Source: JBNJEA01 sp051745395 (GTDB lineage: Bacteria > Desulfobacterota > Desulfobacteria > Desulfobacterales > Desulfosalsimonadaceae). From it: DNA of 64,000 nucleotides. A model generated the notes under the pieces. The model saw only the letters and a program-made list of their open reading frames with translations, made no database searches and was not told where the DNA came from. The stretch covers positions 1 to 64,000 of the forward strand of contig JBNJEA010000001.1 of the NCBI GenBank assembly GCA_051745395.1. The letters are read 5' to 3'. Shown here piece by piece: positions 1 through 7,311 of this stretch (position 1 is the first letter of the stretch; each line of letters begins with the position of its first letter). Position numbers and translations under genes: made by a program.

Positions 1-170
1 CGTTTTATCGCCAGTTTGCCGCCGTACAGGATACCATGACGCGAAATAGACTCATGGGCATATGCCGAGCACGTCGGGTAAAACCGGCACCGGGGCCCCA
101 GCAGGGGGGAAAGCACCCATTGATACGCTCGTATTATCATCAAAAACAAAAACTTAACTATTACCGCCAC
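1..170 (-). CDS. yidD: YidD, membrane protein insertion efficiency factor (partial, 3' end outside window)
   Basis: The reading frame downstream of rnpA on the minus strand encodes the YidD signature: an amphipathic N-terminus, then AYQWVLSPLLGPRCRFYPTC followed by SAYA. YidD is a small membrane-associated protein that helps YidC insert inner-membrane proteins. I chose the GTG at 170, which overlaps the rnpA stop by 17 bases and gives an N-terminus like that of known YidD; an ATG at 140 is an alternative. The gene runs off the left edge, so about the last third is missing. The order rpmH-rnpA-yidD is the classic bacterial one, and yidC would be expected next. Confidence 0.9.
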   Translation of the reverse strand, partial: MAVIVKFLFLMIIRAYQWVLSPLLGPRCRFYPTCSAYAHESISRHGILYGGKLAIK

Positions 171-510
171 CGTCAATCCGGTCAAATAAGCGCCCCAGCG
201 AAGCGAACGCGTCTGCTGTGGGCAAACCGACTGCCGCTTTTCTCGCAATGACATTGATATCCCAATGCCCCTTGATCCGATGTTTGTTGAACCGGTAAAA
301 TTCGCGGACGATACGCTTAATCCGGTTGCGGACGACCGCATTGCCGGTTTTCCGGGTTACCGTGATGCCGATCCGGGATCGGTCCAAGTCATTGGGCCGA
401 AAAGCCACAACAAAGTACCGATCGGAAACGCTTCGACCTTGCCTGGACAGGGCGACAAACTCCGAACGTTTCCGCAGTTTGTCGGCTTTTTGCAGTTGCG
501 ATCCGGTCAA
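154..510 (-). CDS. rnpA: Ribonuclease P protein component
   Basis: The 118-residue basic protein is the protein subunit of RNase P, which matures tRNA 5' ends together with the catalytic RNA. It shows the family's N-terminal LRKRSEF and the RNR motif in GNAVVRNRIKRIVREFYR (about residues 56-73), the RNA-binding core. Its length is normal for the family (110-125). The start appears to be TTG at 510: an in-frame stop lies shortly upstream and there is no nearby in-frame ATG. It follows rpmH by 67 bases and overlaps yidD, so the three are probably co-transcribed. Confidence 0.95.
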   Translation of the reverse strand: MTGSQLQKADKLRKRSEFVALSRQGRSVSDRYFVVAFRPNDLDRSRIGITVTRKTGNAVVRNRIKRIVREFYRFNKHRIKGHWDINVIARKAAVGLPTADAFASLGRLFDRIDGGGNS

Positions 511-577
511 GATCCGGCCCGGTTTTCATTGTATGGTTCCATTCAACGCGCTCATCGCCCGGCTTCGATTTTTTCGG

Positions 578-712
578 CTACACAGTCAACCGTTTGCGGC
601 CTTTGGCCCGCCGACGGTTGATGACGCGTCTGCCCTGTTTGGTGGACATGCGTTTTAAAAATCCGTGTTTTCTGGTCCGCTTGCGATTGCTTGGTTGGTA
701 TGTGCGTTTCAT
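578..712 (-). CDS. rpmH: 50S ribosomal protein L34
   Basis: This 44-codon gene begins MKRTYQPSNRKRTRKHGF and ends AKGRKRLTV, which matches L34 almost residue for residue over its usual 44-47 residues. L34 is a small basic protein of the large ribosomal subunit. An AGGTGA ribosome-binding site lies just upstream of the ATG at 712. It is the first gene of the rpmH-rnpA-yidD operon, and a promoter candidate lies about 75 bases upstream. Confidence 0.97.
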   Translation of the reverse strand: MKRTYQPSNRKRTRKHGFLKRMSTKQGRRVINRRRAKGRKRLTV

Positions 713-786
713 AATTCACCTGCCATTTTGATATGACGCACCCGCTCTTTTGCCGGATGCGAGAAGTTGAAATCGAAAAACGTATT

Positions 787-816
787 TTTTTACCGCAATA
801 TAATCATTTTTGTCAA
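787..816 (-). promoter_or_regulatory. Candidate sigma-70 promoter of rpmH-rnpA-yidD
   Basis: On the minus strand a perfect -35 (TTGACA, 816-811) is followed after 18 bases by TAAAAA (792-787) in an AT-rich stretch. The -10 box is weak, but the position fits the start of the rpmH operon, about 75 bases before its ATG. Confidence 0.5.
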
Positions 817-856
817 GACGCAAATCACCGCGGATTTGCCGAAAGCAACCCGCGGG

Positions 857-2416
857 CTATCCGTCGATGACCTCGGTGATTTCATATTGTTCAATATGGT
901 ATTCCGCCACCGGGTAAATGCCGATCTGCCGCCCGATCTGAGCTTCCAGCGTTGAGATCAAGCCGCTTTCCTCATCGAGGAGCAGGTCGGCAATGACGGG
1001 GTTGACCTTGAGATGGACGCGCGAACCGACTGCATCCCGGGATTGGCGAACAATTTCTCTGAAAATGTTGTAGCAGATGCTCTGGCGCGACAGCAGCATC
1101 CCCTCGCCTTCGCAATAAAAACAGGGCTCGTAAAGCATCCGGGGCAGCGACCGGACCACCCGCTTGCGGGTCATCTGGATCAGGCCCAGATCCGACATGG
1201 GCAGCACGTTGGTTTTGGCCTTGTCCTTTTTCAGGGCCTCTCTCAACGCGTTATACACCTTTTCCTGGTCGGATTTGGACTCCATGTCGATAAAATCGAT
1301 TATGATAATGCCGCCCAGGTTGCGCAGCCGGATCTGGTAGGCGATTTCCTTGACCGCCTCCAGGTTGGTGCGCAGCACGGTTTCTCCGAAGTTGCGCTTG
1401 CCCACGTATCGGCCCGTATTGACATCAATGGCGACCAGGGCCTCGGTGATTTCGATAATGATGTATCCCCCGCATTTTAACCAGACCTTTTTCTTTAACG
1501 CCCGCTGGATATCGACTTCCAGGTTGTAGGCGTCAAAAATGGCCTCCTCGCCGGTATACAGCGATACCGAGTCCTTGAGCCGGGGCATGAACTTGGCAAT
1601 AAAGGCGGCCACGGACTTGTATACCGCCGGCGAATCAATGGTGACCTTGTCGGCCTCATGGGCCAGCAGATCGCGCACGCTGCGCAGCGTCACGGTCAGT
1701 TCCTGGTGCAGCAGCGACGGCGCCGGCGCGGTTTGATGCTGGGCACAGATGTCATTCCAGAGGTTGTTTAAAAACTCCATCTCCTGGATCAGGGCCTGGC
1801 TGTTTACCCCGTCGCCGGCCGTACGCACGATATAGCCGTAAGGCGCCGGCCGATGGGTCTCCACGATTTCCTTTAAGCGGGCCCGCTCGGTTTCATCGCC
1901 GATCCGCCGGGAAATGCCGATATGATCCACGGTGGGCATCAACACAAGAAACCGGCCGGGCAGGGAAATGTAGGTGGTCAGCCGGGCGCCCTTGCTGCCG
2001 ATGGGCGAACGGGCCACCTGGACCAGAATTTCCTGGTCTTCCTTGATCAGGGCCTCTATGGGCGCCTTGTCCGCCGCGCCGGCCGGCTCGTGGGCCACCT
2101 GGCCGTTGACGGTTTTGACCGGCGAGTCGCTGTCATCGGAATCATCGGGTTCGCCGGTCAAATAAAACTGTTCCTGCTGATTGGTCCGGCCGTTGATGAT
2201 GTCATCGACATAAATAAATGCCGCCCGGTTAGCGCCGATATCGACGAAAGCGGCCTGCATGCCCGGCAAGACGCGCTGGATACGGCCCTTGTATATGTTG
2301 CCCGTGATATTGGATTCGTCCCGGCGCTCGATATAGATTTCGACCAGGATCCCGTTTTCCAGAAGGGCCACCCGGATTTCAGGACCCACGGCGTTGATGA
2401 CAAGTTCCTTATACAT
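857..2416 (-). CDS. rng: Ribonuclease G (RNase E/G family)
   Basis: This 519-residue protein has the RNase E/G layout. An S1 RNA-binding domain (about residues 35-130, with AAFVDIGANRAAFI) is followed by a DNase I-like catalytic core with the metal-binding aspartates in AIDVNTGRYVG and IIIIDFIDM. A zinc-link CxxC follows (PCFYCEGEG, near residue 420). RNase G processes 16S rRNA 5' ends and degrades mRNA. The start is ATG at 2416, 7 bases after an AAAGG site; a longer in-frame extension upstream looks non-coding. The S1 region carries an acidic, low-complexity insert (about residues 100-130) absent from E. coli RNase G (489 residues). It lies 20 bases downstream of the radical SAM gene and is probably co-transcribed with it. 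Confidence 0.93.
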   Translation of the reverse strand: MYKELVINAVGPEIRVALLENGILVEIYIERRDESNITGNIYKGRIQRVLPGMQAAFVDIGANRAAFIYVDDIINGRTNQQEQFYLTGEPDDSDDSDSPVKTVNGQVAHEPAGAADKAPIEALIKEDQEILVQVARSPIGSKGARLTTYISLPGRFLVLMPTVDHIGISRRIGDETERARLKEIVETHRPAPYGYIVRTAGDGVNSQALIQEMEFLNNLWNDICAQHQTAPAPSLLHQELTVTLRSVRDLLAHEADKVTIDSPAVYKSVAAFIAKFMPRLKDSVSLYTGEEAIFDAYNLEVDIQRALKKKVWLKCGGYIIIEITEALVAIDVNTGRYVGKRNFGETVLRTNLEAVKEIAYQIRLRNLGGIIIIDFIDMESKSDQEKVYNALREALKKDKAKTNVLPMSDLGLIQMTRKRVVRSLPRMLYEPCFYCEGEGMLLSRQSICYNIFREIVRQSRDAVGSRVHLKVNPVIADLLLDEESGLISTLEAQIGRQIGIYPVAEYHIEQYEITEVIDG

Positions 2417-2436
2417 AGAAAAAACCTTTTTGATAT

Positions 2437-4995
2437 TTACAGCTGAAACCCTTCGTCGGCATCGATGGTTTCCGATGGGGGCAGCTTGACAATCTCGGCC
2501 CGGCAAAGCGCCGTCTCGGATACGGCAAAGACCTGCCGAAGCACTTCCGCCGGCCGGACCGAAGCCCCGCTCCCGCCGGCAAGCCGAAGCCACAGGCAAT
2601 GGGGAGACAACAGTTGCATTTCCCGTACCAACTGTTTTAAATCGATGGTTTTCGGCTTCCCCTTTTTGGTCAGCCGGGTGAATTCAAAGGCCGGTGCCGC
2701 CCAAAAGGCCTGGAGCCGGGATGGATCAAACGCCGCTTCCGCCAGACAGATCCGGTACACAAAGGTTTCCGGCCCTTTGCCGGCGGCTTTTTCAATCACG
2801 TGACGGCAGTCGGTAACGGTTAGTCCCTCGGGCAGCTGCGCATTTACATCCGCGATGAGCCGGCCGCAATTCACCGAGTGCTCGAGAGTCATCCGAAACG
2901 ACTCGCTCCTGCTTTCCACGCCCAGGGGCAGGGCGTCTTCGAAGACGATTTTCGGCTTGGGATGATAGCCGCCGGAAAACGCCATGGCGATTTTGGCCCG
3001 GCCGATGGCCCGGATCATGATATTGACCAGTTCCAGATGACCGAAATACCGGGCCCGGCCGAGCTTGGTATAAAAAACTTCCACATGGTCGCCGGTATTC
3101 GAATTTGCAGCGCCGGCCGCATCCGGCCGGCAAAAAAAGCCTGCCGTGCGGGAAGGCTCCTGCTGTGCAGCGATTTTCGGCGCCACCTGCTCAAAGTCGC
3201 AGACCCCGCATCCCTGGCAGTCATCCTGCCGGCAATCCGGTGTTGCGGTCTCCGTTACGGCCCTTTCGTATTCTTTTTTTAAAAACGGCTTGGCCACCCG
3301 GGTGTCGATATGGTCCCAGGGCAGGGGCGCATCGGGATGACTTCCCTTCTTCATCCGGGCAGCCGGGTCGATGCCGCATTGGTCAAAGGCCTTCTGCCAG
3401 GCGGCAAAATCGAAGGTATCGCTCCAGCCGTCAAACCGGCACCCCTGTTGATAGGCCCGGGTCAAAAGCGCGGCCAGCCGGCGGTCGCCCCGGGCCCACA
3501 ACCCTTCGAGAAGGCTGGTTTCCGGGTCCTGCCACTTGAACTGCACCCCGCCTGTTTTCAGTTTGCGCCGCAGCCACTCGATTTTTTCCCGGGCACAATC
3601 TGCGCCGATCTGTTGGCTCCATTGAAACGGCGTATGGGCCTTGGGAATAAACGTGGCCACGCTGACATTGATCTGGGCCCGCTTGCTGTTGAAAGGCCGG
3701 CATTTTTTCAGCCGGCGCACCAGATCGACAATGGCGGACAGATCGGCTTCGGTTTCCGTGGGCAGCCCGATCATGAAATAGAGCTTGATCAACTGCCAGC
3801 CCAGGTCAAAGGCCGTGGAAACCGTCTCCACGATTTCGGCCTCGGAGATGTTTTTATTGATCACCGCCCGCAGCCGTTCGCTGCCGGCTTCCGGGGCGAT
3901 GGTAAAGCCGGTTTTGCGGACCTGCCGGATTAAGCCCATCATTTCCGGTGTCAGCGTCCCCGCCCGAAACGAGGGGATGGAGACGGCCAACTGCCGGTCG
4001 CCATATCGGTCCGTCAACTGCTGCATCAGCGGCGTCAGACAACTGTAATCCCCGGTGCTCAAAGACAGCAGGGAAAGATCGCTGTAGCCGGTCGCCGCCA
4101 GCGCACGTTCGGTCAGCCCCATCAAGTGCGAAGGACCGCGTTCGCGCACGGGGCGATAAATCATGCCGGCCTGGCAAAACCGGCAGCCCCGGCTGCAGCC
4201 CCGGGCGACTTCCAGGCGGAGCCGGTCGTGGACCGGCCGGCCGAACGGTACAATCGGGGCATCGGGAAACGGCACCTGGTCGAGATCGGCGGCGACAGCG
4301 CGCGTGACATGATCATAGCCGGCAATCAGGGGCATTACCCGCTGCCGGCCGGCACTGTCGTAGTCCGGCTCGAAAAAGGCCGGCACGTAGACGCCTTCAA
4401 TGGCGGCCCATTGCCTGAAAAGCCCCCGGCGATCTCCGCCGCCGCGGTCTTGCCAGTCCATATACGCCCGGGCCATCTCCAAAATCACCGATTCGCCGTC
4501 CCCGACGACCATGGCATCGAAAAAAGGGGCCATGGGCTCCGGGTTGACCGTACAGGGGCCGCCGGCGATCACGAGGGGATGGGCGCTGCTGCGATCGGCC
4601 GCATAAAACGGGATACCGGCCAGATCGAGCATCAGCAGCACGTTGGTATAATTGAGCTCGTATAACAGGGAAAAGCCGATAATATCAAACCGGGCAAGCG
4701 GCGTGGCCGTTTCGAGCGACACCAGGGGGCGGCCGGCGCTTTCCAGCTCGGCCGCCATGTCCGTGCCCGGGGCAAAGACGCGTTCTGCGGCGATATCGGT
4801 CTGCCGGTTTAAAATATGGTATAAAATCTGTATACCGAAATGCGACGTGCCGATTTCGTAGACATCCGGAAAGGCCAGGGCCAGGTGCAGGCGCACCGCC
4901 CCGGGATCTTTTCTGACCGCATTGATTTCCGTGCCGAGGTAGCGGCTGGGCTTGGTCACCCGGGGCAGCAAATCATCGATAACATTGGAATGCAT
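2437..4995 (-). CDS. Radical SAM fusion protein (TIGR03960-type plus TIGR03936-type C-terminal domain)
   Basis: The 852-residue protein starts with a B12-binding-like region (LALAFPDVYEIGTSHFGIQI). Next comes a radical SAM domain with the iron-sulfur motif CSRGCRFCQAG (CX3CX2C, about residue 265). A cysteine-rich linker follows (CRQDDCQGCGVCDF, about residue 610), and the C-terminal ~200 residues resemble the domain of unknown function usually fused to this family (YTKLGRARYFGHLELVNIMI). The architecture matches the uncharacterised TIGR03960/TIGR03936 fusion from memory. The family often neighbours rng and ribosomal genes, as here, which suggests a role in RNA or ribosome modification; that is inference. 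It lies 26 bases after the enoyl-CoA hydratase gene. Confidence 0.85.
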   Translation of the reverse strand: MHSNVIDDLLPRVTKPSRYLGTEINAVRKDPGAVRLHLALAFPDVYEIGTSHFGIQILYHILNRQTDIAAERVFAPGTDMAAELESAGRPLVSLETATPLARFDIIGFSLLYELNYTNVLLMLDLAGIPFYAADRSSAHPLVIAGGPCTVNPEPMAPFFDAMVVGDGESVILEMARAYMDWQDRGGGDRRGLFRQWAAIEGVYVPAFFEPDYDSAGRQRVMPLIAGYDHVTRAVAADLDQVPFPDAPIVPFGRPVHDRLRLEVARGCSRGCRFCQAGMIYRPVRERGPSHLMGLTERALAATGYSDLSLLSLSTGDYSCLTPLMQQLTDRYGDRQLAVSIPSFRAGTLTPEMMGLIRQVRKTGFTIAPEAGSERLRAVINKNISEAEIVETVSTAFDLGWQLIKLYFMIGLPTETEADLSAIVDLVRRLKKCRPFNSKRAQINVSVATFIPKAHTPFQWSQQIGADCAREKIEWLRRKLKTGGVQFKWQDPETSLLEGLWARGDRRLAALLTRAYQQGCRFDGWSDTFDFAAWQKAFDQCGIDPAARMKKGSHPDAPLPWDHIDTRVAKPFLKKEYERAVTETATPDCRQDDCQGCGVCDFEQVAPKIAAQQEPSRTAGFFCRPDAAGAANSNTGDHVEVFYTKLGRARYFGHLELVNIMIRAIGRAKIAMAFSGGYHPKPKIVFEDALPLGVESRSESFRMTLEHSVNCGRLIADVNAQLPEGLTVTDCRHVIEKAAGKGPETFVYRICLAEAAFDPSRLQAFWAAPAFEFTRLTKKGKPKTIDLKQLVREMQLLSPHCLWLRLAGGSGASVRPAEVLRQVFAVSETALCRAEIVKLPPSETIDADEGFQL

Positions 4996-5021
4996 TGGCT
5001 CTGATCCGGCTTGAAACGGCT

Positions 5022-5783
5022 TTATTGCATGCTGGCTTGAACGAATTCCAGCGTCTGCCGGACATCATCGCGGAAAAAACAATCCAGGCCGTCATGCCAG
5101 TTCTCCTCGGCCAGCTTGGTCCGGATACGCCGGACGACATCCTGGCGCGCCAGTTCCTTCATCCGGATAAACGGCCGGTTCGGCGTGTCGATCCACTGGG
5201 CGACCACGGCCTTGGCCCGTTCAACGAGCTGGTCTTCATTCACGATTTCATCGACCAGGGCAAGTTCTTTGGCCCGGTAGACATCGACCATCTCCCCGAA
5301 AAACATGATATCGCGGAACTTGAGATTGCTGTCGAAGCCAAAGCGCATGACCTCGTGCTGGGCGATGGTCAGCGGCAGCCCGATCTTGATCTCGGACATG
5401 CCGACTTTGATCTTGGGGTGCTCCTTGACGATGCGGTAGTCGGCGGCCATGGAATAGATCAGCCCGCCGGCGGCACAATGGCCGTTAATGGCCGATATCA
5501 CCGGCTTGCTGCAGGCAAACAGGGAAGTTAACACCTTCTCCTCATACTCGAAAAACTCGACGGCCTCTGCCTTGTCCTTGAAATTGATAAAAATGGGCAA
5601 ATCAAACCCGCTGGAAAAAAACCGGCCCTCGCCGGTCAATACAATGCCCTTGGGCACGGGGTTTTCGTCGGCTTCACGGATGATGTCGGCCAACTGCTGC
5701 AGCATCTCCCGGGTAATGGGATTGGTCTTTCCGTTTTTCAGGGTTACGATCTCGATGTCGTCCTGGCGGCTGGTTTCGAGCAT
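5022..5783 (-). CDS. Enoyl-CoA hydratase/isomerase family protein (crotonase fold)
   Basis: The 253-residue protein has crotonase features: an oxyanion-hole segment (SSGFDLPIF, about residues 57-65) and a second one in AINGHCAAGGLIYSMAADYR (about residues 98-117). The fold handles acyl-CoA thioesters by hydration, isomerisation or related reactions. The exact substrate cannot be read from the sequence, and the usual catalytic glutamate pair of true enoyl-CoA hydratases is not obvious to me. The start ATG at 5783 follows a good AAAGGAGA site. It is the first gene of a three-gene minus-strand unit with the radical SAM gene and rng, an unexpected partnership. Confidence 0.85.
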   Translation of the reverse strand: MLETSRQDDIEIVTLKNGKTNPITREMLQQLADIIREADENPVPKGIVLTGEGRFFSSGFDLPIFINFKDKAEAVEFFEYEEKVLTSLFACSKPVISAINGHCAAGGLIYSMAADYRIVKEHPKIKVGMSEIKIGLPLTIAQHEVMRFGFDSNLKFRDIMFFGEMVDVYRAKELALVDEIVNEDQLVERAKAVVAQWIDTPNRPFIRMKELARQDVVRRIRTKLAEENWHDGLDCFFRDDVRQTLEFVQASMQ

Positions 5784-5868
5784 GCGGTTTGTCTCCTTTT
5801 GTGACAGCGTATTCTATATTTTTGATAATATTGAAAATTAAAATACCAAAACTTTTGAAAAATATATT

Positions 5869-5898
5869 AAAATAGGAAATTTTTGCACTTGATGTCAA
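5869..5898 (-). promoter_or_regulatory. Candidate promoter of the enoyl-CoA hydratase-radical SAM-rng unit
   Basis: On the minus strand TTGACA (5898-5893) is followed after 18 bases by TATTTT (5874-5869) in strongly AT-rich DNA, about 90 bases before the enoyl-CoA hydratase start. Confidence 0.55.
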
Positions 5899-5960
5899 GC
5901 AGGAAAAATCGGTTTGACGCGGTATTTCAACGCCCCGGCACGAAATCGGCTGCGGACCGA

Positions 5961-5989
5961 TTGACACGGACCGGTTTTCTTTATTATAT
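5961..5989 (+). promoter_or_regulatory. Candidate sigma-70 promoter of dapL
   Basis: TTGACA (5961-5966) is followed after 17 bases by TTATAT (5984-5989); TATATA with an 18-base spacer overlaps it. It lies about 80 bases before the dapL ATG and is divergent from the enoyl-CoA hydratase promoter. Confidence 0.6.
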
Positions 5990-6067
5990 ACGGTTTCAAT
6001 CCAATCCGGCAATCCCGGCGCCGGCCGTTTTTTAACCCAAATTAACGCGCAGCAAGGACGACTATCG

Positions 6068-7294
6068 ATGATTACAATCAACGAAGCTTTTTTAAAGCTC
6101 CAGACCTCTTACCTGTTTTCCAACATTGCCGCCAAGATCGCCGACTTCCAGGAAGCTCACCCGGATACGGAAATCATCAAGCTCGGCATCGGCGACGCCA
6201 CCCAGGCCCTGCCGCCGGCCTGCGTGTCGGCCTTTCACAAGGCGGTGGACGAAATGGCAGACGATGCCTCCTTCCGGGGCTACGGCCCGGAACAGGGCTA
6301 TCCGTTTCTGCGGGAAAAAATCGCCGAACATGACTTCCGGGCCCGCAACGCCGATATCGGACCGGACGAAATCTTTATCAGCGACGGGGCCAAGTGCGAT
6401 ACCGGCAATTTCCAGGAAATTCTGGCCACCGACATCCAGGTCGCCGTGCCCGACCCCGTCTACCCCGTCTACGTGGACACCAACGTCATGGCCGGCCGCA
6501 CCGGCGCCTTCAAAGACGGCCGCTTCGAAAACATCGTCTACCTTGAATGCAGGAAAGACAACGATTACACGCCGCCGCTGCCGGACGTGCCGGTGGATCT
6601 GATTTACCTGTGCTTTCCCAACAACCCGACCGGGGCGACCATCTCCAAAGCCGCATTGGCCGAATGGGTCGACTATGCGCGGCAAAACAACGCCTTAATC
6701 CTCTATGATGCGGCCTACGAGGCCTTTATCCGGGATGAGGAAATGGTGCATTCGATTTACGAAATCCCCGGCGCCCGGGAAGTGGCCGTGGAATTTCGAA
6801 GCTTTTCCAAGACCGCCGGCTTTACCGGCACCCGCTGTGCCTTTACCGTGGTGCCCAAAGACTGCCGGGCCTTTGACGCCCAGGGCAACACCCACTACCT
6901 GCACGGCCTGTGGAACCGCCGGCATTCCACCAAGTTCAACGGGGTCTCCTATCCCGTCCAGCGGGCCGCAGAAGCGGTCTACAGCGAGGCCGGGCAAAAA
7001 CAGGTGCAGAAAATCATCGATGACTATATGAAAAACGCCGACCGGATCTGCCGGGAAATGGAAAACTTGGGCTACGACTACGTCGGGGGAAAGCATTCGC
7101 CCTACATCTGGATCGAGGCCAATACCGATTCCTGGGATTTTTTCGACATGCTGCTCAAAAAAGCCGGGGTGGTCTGCACGCCCGGGGCGGGCTTCGGCGC
7201 CTGCGGCCAGCGCCATATCCGGCTGAGTGCTTTTAACAGCCATGCCAATGTCGAAGCGGCCATGGGGCGCATCCGGGATGCGCTCGGCGGGTAA
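6068..7294 (+). CDS. dapL: LL-diaminopimelate aminotransferase
   Basis: The 408-residue protein is a fold-type I PLP aminotransferase. It has the substrate-binding KLGIGDATQALPP segment near the N-terminus, CFPNNPTGA (about residue 180) and the PLP-lysine motif SFSKTAGFTGTRC (about residue 240). These match DapL, which converts tetrahydrodipicolinate directly to LL-diaminopimelate for lysine and peptidoglycan synthesis. DapL is the usual route in Desulfobacterota. The length is typical (about 410). It is transcribed alone and converges on pabBC, with 17 bases between the stop codons. Confidence 0.95.
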   Translation: MITINEAFLKLQTSYLFSNIAAKIADFQEAHPDTEIIKLGIGDATQALPPACVSAFHKAVDEMADDASFRGYGPEQGYPFLREKIAEHDFRARNADIGPDEIFISDGAKCDTGNFQEILATDIQVAVPDPVYPVYVDTNVMAGRTGAFKDGRFENIVYLECRKDNDYTPPLPDVPVDLIYLCFPNNPTGATISKAALAEWVDYARQNNALILYDAAYEAFIRDEEMVHSIYEIPGAREVAVEFRSFSKTAGFTGTRCAFTVVPKDCRAFDAQGNTHYLHGLWNRRHSTKFNGVSYPVQRAAEAVYSEAGQKQVQKIIDDYMKNADRICREMENLGYDYVGGKHSPYIWIEANTDSWDFFDMLLKKAGVVCTPGAGFGACGQRHIRLSAFNSHANVEAAMGRIRDALGG

Positions 7295-7311
7295 GGTTTT
7301 TTACACGATCT

